Source: Niabella agricola (GTDB lineage Bacteria; Bacteroidota; Bacteroidia; Chitinophagales; Chitinophagaceae). Taken from it: a stretch of DNA of 64,000 bases. The DNA is taken from the NCBI RefSeq assembly GCF_021538615.1, contig NZ_JAJHIZ010000003.1:1488001-1552000 (forward strand). The letters are read 5' to 3'. Below, one piece after another: positions 24,871 to 34,270 of the stretch; position 1 is the stretch's first letter; each line of letters begins with the position of its first letter. The notes under the pieces are model-generated. The model was not told where the DNA came from, did no database searches, and saw only the letters and a list, made by a program, of their open reading frames with translations. Made by a program: the position numbers and the translations under genes.

Positions 24871-27800
24871 TTAAAATGCAAGGGATAAGTTGATACCAAT
24901 ATTGCGCATCATCGGCAGCGAAGTAGATTCAATGCCAATGGATGAATTGTTCACATTAAACGCTGCGGTTTCCGGAGAAAAGCCGTCTGTCTTCCGTTGA
25001 AAGTAAAACAGGTTACGGCCGTAAACGCCGAGCTTTGCAGATTTGATCACCCCGGCAGGTAACCAGTTCCTGGGCAACTGGTACGCAAGGCTGATCTCGC
25101 GCATGGCCACATAGCTCATATCGTTGATCATCTCTTCAGACACCATCACCTCTTTATCGCTGGCCACCATGTTCCAGTAATCCTGCGCCTTTACAGGAAT
25201 ATTATTTTTTTGCCCGCTGCTTACCCAATTTCCATTGCCGTCCTTTTCAGCAATATATCCATCCGCGATATAGGATCCATCTCTTCCCGGAACGGTTTTA
25301 TTGGTAACCCCATAAATGATCTCTTCCCGGTTCGACTGCGAAAAAATCACACCGCCCTGGCGGATGTCTACGAGCGCATACAGGCTAAAGCCCTTATACT
25401 TCCAGGTGTTGCCAAACCCGCCCAGCCAATCAGGCTGTGCATTGCCCAGTTCTGTTTCCACGCGGCCACTGGTGCGCAGCGGTAACCCGGTTGCCGGATC
25501 GATCAGGCGATTGCCGGCGGCATCTTTGATCCAGGCGAACTGTGTACCGATCAGCTGTCCGAACGGTTTACCAACCTCGGCTACCACGTTAATACCCCGG
25601 TCTGTTGCCAGCAGGAAGGTTTCCACCCCAGGGTAAAGCGACTCTACTTTATTCCGGTTACGGTTGAAATTAAAAACAGTGTTCCATTCAAAGCCGGAAG
25701 CACTGCGAATGGGTGTTGCGGTCAGTACAAACTCGATGCCTTTGTTACTGATCTCCCCGGCATTGATCCGGTTCTTGGTGTACAAACTGGAAGGCGCAAT
25801 GGGCACATCCAGGATCTGGTTCTTTGTGCTGGCCTGGTAATAGGTAAAGGACAACCCCAGCCGGTTTTTAAGGAACCGCAGATCAGCACCGGCTTCAATA
25901 GAAGTGGTCAGCTCATTCTTCAGGTTCGCATCCGGGATTACATCGGTATAAGAAGCCATGGGCACACCACCATGTGTATATTGATTGAGGCTATAAGTGC
26001 CCGTTAACTGGTACGGATTGCCTGAGCTGCCAGCCTGTGCCCATGAAGCTCTTAGTTTTACATACGAAAGCACATCGGATTTAATATCCGCCAGGTCCGA
26101 TAAGATCAAACTGGAGCTGATGGAAGGATAGAAAAAGGAATTATTGTTTTTAGACAAGGTGGATGACCAGTCGTTGCGTGCAGAAAAATCAATAAACCAG
26201 TAGTTCCGGAATCCAAACTGGCCCGACATATACACCGAATTAATCTCGGATTGGCTGAGATCAAACAGGTAAGAATTGGTGGTAGTATTGTTAATCACAT
26301 ACAGGTTGGGCACAATAAAGGAGTTGCCGGTATTACCGGTAAGCCGCAGGTAACGGCTTTGGTGACTGGCCCCCAGGTTTACGCCCAAGGTCATATCTTT
26401 TCCAAATGAGAAGTTAGAGCTTGCCAGGAAATCAAAATTGTTCTCGCGTGCGCGGATCACCTCTTCCCGTATGTCTCCTTTTTTACTCTGGCTTTGGTAG
26501 GTATTGATGGGACGGTAACGGAAACGCTGATCGGTATAAAAGTCGGTACCGCCGGTGGCCATTAATTTTAACCAGGGCAATACATCGTAGGTAAGTCTCA
26601 GCAGGCCGATAATGCGATCCCTGCGGTCTTCGTTATGATTTTCATGGATCGTCCAGAAGGGATTGCCGGTGGAGCTATTCGTGGCATAGGTCTTTTCAAG
26701 CCCGGCGTATACTCCTGAAAAACCAAGTTGCTTGGCTACTTCTTCGTCAGTCCATTTATAGTTCGACATAACTGAATTGCCCAGGCTCCGGGGCTGGCTG
26801 ATCAACAGGTAAGCCGGGTTATCCGCCGCATCCGAAAGTGTAGGCCGGTTTTGGGCCTTCTGCATGATATAGCTTACTTTACCATCCAGGGTTACGCCTG
26901 GCCAGAGCTTTGCCTGGGTCCGCAACCCAAAATTATTCCGGTTCAGATCATTGCTGGGAATATAGCCCTTCACATTGGTATTGGCATAGGAAAACCGGTA
27001 ATTGATCTTTTCACTGCCGCCATCCACACTTAAGTTGTTGACCATTTGTTTTTCCGGCTGGAAAAAACTACTGTATGTATCGGGCTGCGGTGTCAGCTGA
27101 AGCACATGCCCGTATTGATCTTCATAGGTCTGCCCATCCATTTTGGCGCCCCAGGAAGCACGGGTGGTACGATCGCGCCCGGCGCTCATTTTGGGCATGC
27201 CTTGGTAGTTGTTGGCCCGGGCTTCGGCCATAGAAACGATTGTACCGTCCGATTTGCGGAAATGAGTAAAATCGCCGTTCAGCCCCTGTCCGTATATATT
27301 CTGAAAATCAGGCAACACCAGGGCGTTGCCTAGAGAATAATCAATATTGTAGTTTACGTTGATCTTGCCGGCCTTACCGGATTTTGTGGTAATCAAAATA
27401 ACGCCGTTGCTTCCCCGCTGGCCATACAGCGCTGCGGCATTGGGGCCCTTCAGCACCGACATGGTTTCGATATCATCGGGATTAATATTACCAATTCCAT
27501 CGCCATAATCGGTTCCCCCGGTTTGACTGGCGGCGCCGATGTTCTGGTTATCGATCGGCACCCCATCCACCACGTACAGCGGCTGACTATTGCCAATAAG
27601 TGAATTGTTACCGCGAATGACCACTTTGGCAGAACCACCGGCTCCGGATGCCGCCCGGGAAACCTGTACGCCGGACACCTTGCCTGATAAGGCATTGGAT
27701 ACATTCGCTTCCTTGCCCTGTGTCAGTTCGGCTCCTTTCAATTCGGCTACGGTATACCCCAGGGCCCGTTTCTCCCGCTTTATACCCAGCGCCGTAACCA

Positions 27801-28221
27801 CTACTTCAGTTAGCTGCGCCCTTTCGGTTTCCAGAGATACGGTTAGTGCCAGCCGGTCGTTTGCCGCCACATTATATCCAGTAAGCTGTTTGGGTTTAAA
27901 TCCCACCGAACTGAAGTGGATGACATACCCGGTACCCTGCGGCACGGATGCAATCAAAAAGTTACCACCTGCATCTGTTGCCGTAATCTTGCTAAAGCCA
28001 TTGGCGCTGTTCGACAATACAACCGTTACGCCCTGTAAAGGCTGGTTGCCCTCGTCTCTTACCACACCGTTAATGGTTGCCATATGCTGGCCAAATACCA
28101 TGCTGTGCATACCCAGGAGGAGCAACACTCCGGGAATGCGTCCTGCAGCGGAAAGCCACTTACCGTTAGCTATTGATCCTACTACCGGCAGCAGCCACTT
28201 CCATGCTGATAATTTTCTCAT
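24871..28221 (-). CDS. SusC/RagA TonB-dependent receptor without STN domain
   Basis: 1116 aa from the ATG at 28221 (a TTG five codons upstream is less likely). A long signal region ends near FGQ; the CarboxypepD_reg-like domain follows at once (ATINGVVRDEGNQPLQGVTVVLSN), then TEVVVTALGIKREKRALGY, the plug with VVDGVPIDNQNIG and VLKGPNAAALYGQRGSNGVILITTKSGK, and a 22-strand barrel ending NLSLAF. There is no STN domain, although the gene sits in a sigma-fecR operon. Imports its ligand with TonB energy. Confidence 0.94.
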   Translation of the reverse strand: MRKLSAWKWLLPVVGSIANGKWLSAAGRIPGVLLLLGMHSMVFGQHMATINGVVRDEGNQPLQGVTVVLSNSANGFSKITATDAGGNFLIASVPQGTGYVIHFSSVGFKPKQLTGYNVAANDRLALTVSLETERAQLTEVVVTALGIKREKRALGYTVAELKGAELTQGKEANVSNALSGKVSGVQVSRAASGAGGSAKVVIRGNNSLIGNSQPLYVVDGVPIDNQNIGAASQTGGTDYGDGIGNINPDDIETMSVLKGPNAAALYGQRGSNGVILITTKSGKAGKINVNYNIDYSLGNALVLPDFQNIYGQGLNGDFTHFRKSDGTIVSMAEARANNYQGMPKMSAGRDRTTRASWGAKMDGQTYEDQYGHVLQLTPQPDTYSSFFQPEKQMVNNLSVDGGSEKINYRFSYANTNVKGYIPSNDLNRNNFGLRTQAKLWPGVTLDGKVSYIMQKAQNRPTLSDAADNPAYLLISQPRSLGNSVMSNYKWTDEEVAKQLGFSGVYAGLEKTYATNSSTGNPFWTIHENHNEDRRDRIIGLLRLTYDVLPWLKLMATGGTDFYTDQRFRYRPINTYQSQSKKGDIREEVIRARENNFDFLASSNFSFGKDMTLGVNLGASHQSRYLRLTGNTGNSFIVPNLYVINNTTTNSYLFDLSQSEINSVYMSGQFGFRNYWFIDFSARNDWSSTLSKNNNSFFYPSISSSLILSDLADIKSDVLSYVKLRASWAQAGSSGNPYQLTGTYSLNQYTHGGVPMASYTDVIPDANLKNELTTSIEAGADLRFLKNRLGLSFTYYQASTKNQILDVPIAPSSLYTKNRINAGEISNKGIEFVLTATPIRSASGFEWNTVFNFNRNRNKVESLYPGVETFLLATDRGINVVAEVGKPFGQLIGTQFAWIKDAAGNRLIDPATGLPLRTSGRVETELGNAQPDWLGGFGNTWKYKGFSLYALVDIRQGGVIFSQSNREEIIYGVTNKTVPGRDGSYIADGYIAEKDGNGNWVSSGQKNNIPVKAQDYWNMVASDKEVMVSEEMINDMSYVAMREISLAYQLPRNWLPAGVIKSAKLGVYGRNLFYFQRKTDGFSPETAAFNVNNSSIGIESTSLPMMRNIGINLSLAF

Positions 28222-28246
28222 AACTCGAAATTTCAATTGATGGATT

Positions 28247-29275
28247 TTATTGTTTAGATATCAGAATATTGATCTTGTGTAAATAATTCATCTCCCGGAT
28301 CATGTCTTCATAAACGCGGTCCGACTTTTTAAATGTTCCGCTGTAATAGCGGTTTGCCAGCTGCGCCTCCGGCACCTGTAATCGCAGGTGATAATTGTTT
28401 TCCAGGATCCGCACCACTTTTTCCAGGGCCATGTTTTTAAATGTAAGAGTGGTACCATCGTCCCGGAAATATTCCCCACGGTCGAATGCAGTCTCCTGGT
28501 TGTTAGATTCCGATACAATCTGCAGATTAACCGGGTTGATCTCTATTTCCCTGTTGGGAGTAAGCTCCAGTTGCACCGGTTTTTCGATTTCTTTTTTGGC
28601 GCCGCTAATTTTGATTTTCCCTTCCAGCAGCCGGATCCGGGTACGGGTGCTGCCTTCCGATTCATCTACTATGAACACGGTACCCAGTGCGGTAGTGACC
28701 AGGTTTTGGGAGTATACATTAAACGGCAGCGTTTTGTTTTTTGCAACGGTAAATTGCGCCTTACCCTTTAACCAGAAATCCCGGCTGTTCTGCCCGCTAA
28801 AGTTTTCAGGGAATCGGAGCTTCGACCCCGGATATAACTGCACTTCAGAGCCGTCGGCAGCTTTTATTTGCAACACCTGCCGGCCGGTATTGTGGTACTC
28901 CCGCATGGAAACGGAATGCGTTGCGGCCGGTTCTTTTTGTGCCAGCACCGGTTTGGGATCTGGTACCGGCGCCGTAAAGAGCCGGATCATAAAGACCATA
29001 CCGGTTATTACCGCTGCTGTACCATACAGTACATAGCGGGTATTGCGCCGCCGGCGCTCATAACGGCTTACTTGCTGAAGCAATGAAGCATATAACTGCT
29101 GTTCATCATACCCGGGCGCTGCCATGCCCGGTGTTTCCTCTTCCCACCGGAAAGCATCCAGCAGGGCAGCAAGTTTTTCCGGATTCCTGCGCAGCAGCTG
29201 CCGGATCAGGTTTTGCTCTTCGGGGCTGCAGGCGCCGGAAAAAAAACGTTGTAACAGGTCTTTTGAAACTTCCAT
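28247..29275 (-). CDS. FecR-family anti-sigma factor
   Basis: 342 aa. N-terminal anti-sigma segment (LLQRFFSGACSPEEQNLIRQLLRRNPEKLAALLDAFRWEEE), membrane helix at about 82-101 (YVLYGTAAVITGMVFMIRLF), FecR domain at about 130-240 (GSEVQLYPGSKLRFPENFSG...FWLKGKAQFTVA), and a C-terminal DUF4974 segment (FKNMALEKVVRILENNYHLRLQVPEAQLANRYYSGTF). Partner of the sigma factor encoded 37 nt upstream. 25 nt separate it from the susC ATG. Confidence 0.92.
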   Translation of the reverse strand: MEVSKDLLQRFFSGACSPEEQNLIRQLLRRNPEKLAALLDAFRWEEETPGMAAPGYDEQQLYASLLQQVSRYERRRRNTRYVLYGTAAVITGMVFMIRLFTAPVPDPKPVLAQKEPAATHSVSMREYHNTGRQVLQIKAADGSEVQLYPGSKLRFPENFSGQNSRDFWLKGKAQFTVAKNKTLPFNVYSQNLVTTALGTVFIVDESEGSTRTRIRLLEGKIKISGAKKEIEKPVQLELTPNREIEINPVNLQIVSESNNQETAFDRGEYFRDDGTTLTFKNMALEKVVRILENNYHLRLQVPEAQLANRYYSGTFKKSDRVYEDMIREMNYLHKINILISKQ

Positions 29276-29312
29276 TCTTATAAAATACGAATGAAGGTTC
29301 CTTATCCCCTAA

Positions 29313-29843
29313 TCAGGAAAAAAAAATAATTAAAAAAGCCGTGAGCGTCTTTTTCAATGTTTTCAGGGCAATTGCAATATGGTTTTCGACGGTTTTAACA
29401 GAAAGGGAAAGCCGTTCTGCGATTTCCCGGTGCGAAAGTTCTTCAAACCGGCTCATGGTGAAAACCTTTCTGCGCATTTCGGGCATAGCGGCCACCTGGG
29501 CTTCGATCCGTCCCAGCAGCTCTTTGGTATTGAAGCAGTCTTCGGTAGCATTGACACCCGTTTCCGTGCCCGGCACCAGGGGCTGTATCCTGTTCCGCCG
29601 CGTTTGCTCACGCAGCAGGTCTATGATCACGGAACGGCTGATACAGCGGATCTGCGCTTCCGCAGGGATCCCGGTTTTACCAGCCTTCAGGTTTTTCCAC
29701 AATTTTAAAAATACGCGTTGCACCGTTTCCTCTGCCAGGTAAGCCGATTTAGTAAACTGCCAGGCATAGGCATATACCGGCCTGCTCCATCTCTTAAACA
29801 GGTTTTCAAAATCACTTGATATGGCATCTGAAGCTAAAGACAT
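29313..29843 (-). CDS. ECF sigma factor of the second Sus locus
   Basis: 176 aa from the ATG at 29843. Sigma2: FENLFKRWSRPVYAYAWQFTKSAYLAEETVQRVFLKLWKNL; sigma4: MPEMRRKVFTMSRFEELSHREIAERLSLSVKTVENHIAIALKTLKK. It ends with a hydrophobic tail TAFLIIFFS. An ATG at 29867 is also in frame, but it overlaps the -7-like element TATCTTTA at 29867-29874, the same octamer that precedes the other Sus sigma gene. I therefore prefer 29843. Confidence 0.9.
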   Translation of the reverse strand: MSLASDAISSDFENLFKRWSRPVYAYAWQFTKSAYLAEETVQRVFLKLWKNLKAGKTGIPAEAQIRCISRSVIIDLLREQTRRNRIQPLVPGTETGVNATEDCFNTKELLGRIEAQVAAMPEMRRKVFTMSRFEELSHREIAERLSLSVKTVENHIAIALKTLKKTLTAFLIIFFS

Positions 29844-29866
29844 CCGCGGGGCAGTACCTGACCCCA

Positions 29867-29874
29867 TAAAGATA
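29867..29874 (-). promoter_or_regulatory. -7 element of the second Sus sigma operon
   Basis: TATCTTTA on the minus strand, identical to the octamer in front of the sigma gene at 22925. No TTTG at -33 was found. Confidence 0.4.
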
Positions 29875-29953
29875 TTTATTTAACCGTTATGCTCCATACC
29901 CCGGTAAATACCGCGCGCAGCAACCCTGCCGGCCGTTAGGAGCAGGCGGTCTT

Positions 29954-30958
29954 TTAATGGGCTGTATGACCCGGAGGCCGCTGCAGCTGCTCGCCCAGCC
30001 GGCTTGGTTTTGAATGCGGCTCCGGAGGCAGGTACCGCGGCCGCACTACATAGACGCCGCCGGTGGAAAGATCCGGGTACAGGGAATTGGGATCCTGCGC
30101 AATAAAAAAAACATCATCGCGGCCTCCGTATTCCCTTGGTACGCGAAACACTTCCAGGTTGATGCCCATTGCCCCGAAGTGCCGGAACCGCAGCGTATCT
30201 CCGCCGGGCAGGTAAAGCTCCATATTGTAAAAACCGGCGGAATACTGGTGTTTGATCAGGCCCCAGTCTTCTTTTTCCTGGTCTACCACCGCATAGCCCA
30301 GGCATTTCAGTAAATGGGTATCCCGTTTTTCCGGCGCTACACCAAAATCCGGCCCGATCTTCTGCATCGGGATAAAACGGCTGGAGGGCTTAATGGGATA
30401 TTTTACCTTGGCTTCGTTAGAATTCAAGTAGTATTCAAGACTATCATCGAATGGAGGACCGTAGGTAATCCATTTACCGTTTATTTTAAATGAGGGATCG
30501 CCGCCAGGAATTCTAATATAGTATTCCGCATTCTTATAGTCTCTTTCAAAAACAGCAAAAGCATTTTTTCCGTTTGGGGAAGGGACACGTTCCGATTTAA
30601 AAAATGTCGAATCACCGCTTATTACCCATTCACTAAAAAGGCCACCATCCTTATCAATAATTCCATTGTCATATAACTCCATTGACTCAACGCGAGTTGT
30701 GTCTCTAATATTACCAACAGAAGTCAACTTATAAAACTTATTTGTTAGAAGTATAGCATGGCGAGCAATCGTATCATATAAAAACTTACGATATGTTATT
30801 TGATTATTCTCTGAAAGCATTTTCACTTCATAACTTATAGTGCCCGGGGAGGTGGACAAATTAAATTCAAATGGTCTCATAGCTATCTTTATTTGTTTAC
30901 AAGAAATCATCACAAAAAATCCGAGTACTGCCAATAACAGAAATTTTAACCGATTCAT
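29954..30958 (-). CDS. Lipoprotein, probable immunity or accessory protein of the T6SS effector
   Basis: 334 aa. Lipobox VMISC (Cys20). No known family is recognised. The rest is predicted beta-rich (ISYEVKMLSENNQITYRKFLYD, YYIRIPGGDPSFKINGKWITYGPPFDDSLEYYLN), ending in a proline-rich tail (PPEPHSKPSRLGEQLQRPPGHTAH). It follows the hydrolase effector gene by 5 nt. A lipoprotein directly after a lipase-type T6SS effector is the standard position of an immunity protein that protects the periplasm, so I infer that role. About 30420-30960 is clearly more AT-rich than the rest of the gene and than the flanking genes. Confidence 0.65.
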   Translation of the reverse strand: MNRLKFLLLAVLGFFVMISCKQIKIAMRPFEFNLSTSPGTISYEVKMLSENNQITYRKFLYDTIARHAILLTNKFYKLTSVGNIRDTTRVESMELYDNGIIDKDGGLFSEWVISGDSTFFKSERVPSPNGKNAFAVFERDYKNAEYYIRIPGGDPSFKINGKWITYGPPFDDSLEYYLNSNEAKVKYPIKPSSRFIPMQKIGPDFGVAPEKRDTHLLKCLGYAVVDQEKEDWGLIKHQYSAGFYNMELYLPGGDTLRFRHFGAMGINLEVFRVPREYGGRDDVFFIAQDPNSLYPDLSTGGVYVVRPRYLPPEPHSKPSRLGEQLQRPPGHTAH

Positions 30959-30963
30959 TCTAT

Positions 30964-33015
30964 TTATACTTTTTCTTTAATAAGCTTATCAATATAGTTC
31001 GCACATGCAATAGAGGTCTTCATAAATTTTTTCACTTTCCTTGTTAATGATACAATTTCATTTAAGTCACTTTTAGCATCCACCTTGCAGTATAAGTAAC
31101 GAGTCCATTTATCATTTTCAAGATGGCGTTTCTTCACTCTATAAAATCTATCTTCCCCCACTTTCAACATCCGCTCCCATATATTTGTAGTCACCCCAAT
31201 CGAATCTCCATCATAGTTCCAGTCGTCCAGGATCTTTTTATTGGTGAGCAGGGGCACCGGGCTGAAATGGGCATAGAGGTCCGCTTCCTGCAGGGCCGCA
31301 TAATCCAGCAATGCCGCGATATAATGATAGCCCACCATCCAACGTGCATCCGCCCCCGGCGCTCCGGCCATTGGAGCAAAGAAGCGTTGATATAGCTGGC
31401 GCAACGGAGTTGTAACCCATTTTAGTTGCTGCGCGTAGACCCCATGTACCGTTGCATCGAATGAGGCAACGGCTGTGCGGCCTTTATAAGGATCAAAGAT
31501 CTCCCTATATTTTTCCTGATAATATTGCTTTAGCTGGTAGTAGCGCAGGAAGGACCGTGCATAATCCCTTGCCAGCGTTTCATAATCCGTCCATACCTGC
31601 TCTTCCCAGTCTTTAAACTCGATCCTCCGGTTGGCCACAAAAGGTGGCAGGAAGAGTTCGCCCAGCAAGGCCTGCCGGTCTACATCATAAACCGGAATTC
31701 TTTTTTTTCGATCCATACCCGAAACCGTTTTTTTCATATCTGTACCCATCGGATATACTTCAAAACTCAGCAAGCTCCAATCTCCTTTGGGATCGCAGGC
31801 GCTGTCCACCCCAGGTATATCGCCGCAACGGGTTACGGCGTCGCCGCGGTCATTGGTAAAGTCAAACTGTACCGCCCGGCTTTTATATGCCTCCCAGTTG
31901 CCGGTTATTTTCTTCAGGTGTTCATACATACCTTCCTCATGCTGCAACTTGTTATAGGTTTTATTAAAGAGATCTGCCAAACCATCAATGTATGAAGTTG
32001 TATTTTTTGACGGATCTTTTTTTAAAAAAGCAAACACCGATTTGTCAACCTGCAGGTACTGCTGCTTCCACCACAGCAGGCTTTCGTATTCGCTTCCCGT
32101 CAGGTTTACCGGTTGATGCGATCCCAGGAAAATAATATTCACCGGTATTTGCTCCCACCCCATACTGTGCGCATAATTGAGAATGCCTAAAACAACGCCG
32201 GCGGCGCAGGCGCTGCCCTGGCTATGGCCCACAATGGTTACCGGCCGGTACGGAGGTGTATACCCTTTCAAAAACTCCTTAAACGTTTCGTCACGGATGG
32301 TGTCGAAACTTTTCCGGTCAAGGATCCCCCATGAAGTTGCCGCCCAGCGGTAGCCCAGCACAATGCCATGATCAATACGATGTGCTGCGCCCGAGCCCAG
32401 GCCATGAGAACCATTGATAAAGTACTCATTTCCCTGGGCATTAAAATAGCTGGCATAGGTATTGGAGCCGTTGTACTGGTTGGACTTTTTATTCCAATAT
32501 CCCCAGGACCATTCCGCCTGCCCGTATGAAAAGACCGGCCGGGGCGTTTTTTCAAGGATTGCCTCGCGGATATTTTGCCGGGTAAATCCACCTTTATGCT
32601 GTTGCATGACCCGGTCGACCTGCAGAGGGTTCGCCCGCTGCTCAGCCGGCATCCGTATATCCAGCTCCGCAGGTGTAAAAATATCTTCATCATTTGCAGT
32701 ATTCCGCTCATCGGCATTGGCGCCTTTGAGCACATACCATCGATCCTGGTCAGGATGGCTGTCCAGGATGGCATTGAGGTTAGCGCCAATATTTTTTACC
32801 GGATCACTGAGATACCCGTTACAGAAAATGATAAAACCCTGGAACACGGGAAGGCCATCTTTGTCAAACGGCTCCTGCCCGGTAGATACCAGGCTTTTAA
32901 CCGGACTGGAATGAAAGGTATGGTCTGCAGGCGGCGGATGTTCTAAAGATGCCTGGCCTGACAACGCCGGCTGCACCCGGAGACGGTTTACCGGGGAACG
33001 TAAAATTTTACCCAT
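30964..33015 (-). CDS. GxSxG alpha/beta-hydrolase, candidate T6SS lipase effector
   Basis: 683 aa from the ATG at 33015, which lies 17 nt after the DUF4280 stop; upstream codons overlap that gene in another frame. No signal peptide. The hydrolase core shows the strand FIIFCNGYLSDP and the nucleophile elbow VTIVGHSQGSACAAG (Ser265). Later segments contain several Asp and His residues that could complete a triad (for example VDSACDPKGDWSLL), but the alignment is not decisive. The last 80 residues are lysine-rich (RVKKRHLENDKWTRYLYCKVDAK...). Position behind VgrG and a PAAR-like tip suggests an effector carried on the spike. Related T6SS lipases attack phospholipids. Confidence 0.72.
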   Translation of the reverse strand: MGKILRSPVNRLRVQPALSGQASLEHPPPADHTFHSSPVKSLVSTGQEPFDKDGLPVFQGFIIFCNGYLSDPVKNIGANLNAILDSHPDQDRWYVLKGANADERNTANDEDIFTPAELDIRMPAEQRANPLQVDRVMQQHKGGFTRQNIREAILEKTPRPVFSYGQAEWSWGYWNKKSNQYNGSNTYASYFNAQGNEYFINGSHGLGSGAAHRIDHGIVLGYRWAATSWGILDRKSFDTIRDETFKEFLKGYTPPYRPVTIVGHSQGSACAAGVVLGILNYAHSMGWEQIPVNIIFLGSHQPVNLTGSEYESLLWWKQQYLQVDKSVFAFLKKDPSKNTTSYIDGLADLFNKTYNKLQHEEGMYEHLKKITGNWEAYKSRAVQFDFTNDRGDAVTRCGDIPGVDSACDPKGDWSLLSFEVYPMGTDMKKTVSGMDRKKRIPVYDVDRQALLGELFLPPFVANRRIEFKDWEEQVWTDYETLARDYARSFLRYYQLKQYYQEKYREIFDPYKGRTAVASFDATVHGVYAQQLKWVTTPLRQLYQRFFAPMAGAPGADARWMVGYHYIAALLDYAALQEADLYAHFSPVPLLTNKKILDDWNYDGDSIGVTTNIWERMLKVGEDRFYRVKKRHLENDKWTRYLYCKVDAKSDLNEIVSLTRKVKKFMKTSIACANYIDKLIKEKV

Positions 33016-33032
33016 GACTGTTGTTTTATCCT

Positions 33033-33419
33033 TTACATATTCATTGCAGAAAGGCCCGGAAGCGATCCGGCCAGGAAGGCCGTTAACTGCACCGAAGCTT
33101 CCTGTGCATGCCGCTGAATCGTTAGTATTCCCCCGAAATAGCATTGCGTATAGGAATCATCCATTACAAATTTTTTATTCCCGATGACAACTTTCCTGCT
33201 GGTATTTTTCCAACGCTGCAACTGTGGTGTGCAGGGTGGCGACGGACTGCTGCGGTTACAGGTGCCACAGGCAGGGATCAGGCGGGTATCCAACTCGGTT
33301 GCTTTTAGTTTTCCTCCAATATATATTTTTTGCTGGGAGGTTACCTTGATCCTGCCTGTTGCAGTACCCAGGCTGCATTGTACCAGGCCTCCGTCAATAA
33401 CATAATTACGGTTCTTCAT
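33033..33419 (-). CDS. DUF4280 PAAR-like tip protein
   Basis: 128 aa. The DUF4280 pattern is clear: YVIDGGLVQCSLGTATGRIKV (residues 6-26), IYIGGKLKATELDTRLIPACGTC (32-54), PCTPQLQRWKN, then KVVIGNKKFVMDDSYTQCYFGGILTI. Conserved cysteines (15, 51, 54, 62, 93) may bind a metal as PAAR tips do. Such proteins sharpen the VgrG spike and carry effectors. The start codon overlaps the stop of the preceding gene by 4 nt (ATGA type), and the effector follows 17 nt later. Confidence 0.85.
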   Translation of the reverse strand: MKNRNYVIDGGLVQCSLGTATGRIKVTSQQKIYIGGKLKATELDTRLIPACGTCNRSSPSPPCTPQLQRWKNTSRKVVIGNKKFVMDDSYTQCYFGGILTIQRHAQEASVQLTAFLAGSLPGLSAMNM

Positions 33420-34270
33420 AAAATTGCATTTAAAGAATAAATCATTTTCCGGTTATAAATATGGTCGATGGCAGCCCCCACCGATAAGGTAGTCTGGTCA
33501 AAAAAACCGGACCGGTCTGCAAACAGATAATGCCCGGAATAGGAGAACTGAAGTTCCTTTGATCCTGTTGCGCCTACCTGTAAAAAGAGGTCATGGTTGA
33601 GTTCGCTGAGATTTATTTCCCCGGGCACTAAAGCGCCGCTCACCTCAATCAGCACCTTATTTTCTTCGGCCAGCAGGAGCTGCTTTTTTTCCCGTATGGC
33701 AATATCTGCGGCTCCCATAAAACCGCCGATCCTCTTTCCCCTTGTCCGGGAAGCTCCGATATTTTTATAAGGGCCATATATATCGTTGCATAACCATTGA
33801 AAGAGCGGGTCGTGCCGGTATACCCCTTTCAGATTGGTTTTGAGTTTTGCTTCAAACTTTTCTATCTTCTGAAACAGGTTCGTATTCCTGCCAAATACAC
33901 CATCCGACAATTCCTGCTTTACTTTTGCCCAGGTATTCAGGATTACTTCAGGGTTTAACACTTCTTCTATTCTACCCGCTTTATCCGCACGAAATACCAG
34001 GCTCCGGTGGATATCAAAGATCTTTGTATAGACCCATTGTTCCTTGCTGTATTCCGCCACATCGCCAAACCGAGGACGTGAAAAGTACAGCGTATACACA
34101 GCCCCGCCCGCCTGTGCCGGGGCACAACAAAGTGTCAGCTCCAAATAAATATCTACCTGCTCGGTTACAGAAGGCGTATGTAAGAGGGATCCGATCCTTA
34201 ATTCATACCGTCTTTCTCCCTCCCGTGGCACTATCTGTATATTGCGATTATTGATGCTGTTATTCTCCAT
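33416..34270 (-). CDS. Unknown protein between VgrG and the PAAR-like tip; candidate adaptor
   Basis: 284 aa, soluble, no signal peptide and no family I recognise. It begins with a polar segment (NNSINNRNIQIVPREGERRYELRIG), is beta-rich to about 100 and from 180 onward, with a helical middle (RADKAGRIEEVLNPEVILNTWAKVKQELSD; NLFQKIEKFEAKLKTNLKG). It overlaps the vgrG stop by 11 nt and the DUF4280 start by 4 nt. The tight coupling places it in the spike assembly pathway. Adaptor or effector chaperone is the simplest idea, but this is inference from position alone. Confidence 0.7.
   Translation of the reverse strand: MENNSINNRNIQIVPREGERRYELRIGSLLHTPSVTEQVDIYLELTLCCAPAQAGGAVYTLYFSRPRFGDVAEYSKEQWVYTKIFDIHRSLVFRADKAGRIEEVLNPEVILNTWAKVKQELSDGVFGRNTNLFQKIEKFEAKLKTNLKGVYRHDPLFQWLCNDIYGPYKNIGASRTRGKRIGGFMGAADIAIREKKQLLLAEENKVLIEVSGALVPGEINLSELNHDLFLQVGATGSKELQFSYSGHYLFADRSGFFDQTTLSVGAAIDHIYNRKMIYSLNAIL

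Noticed and set aside
33016..33144. N-terminal extension of the hydrolase effector
   Set aside because: It runs through the DUF4280 gene in another frame; the ATG at 33015 is 17 nt after that gene.
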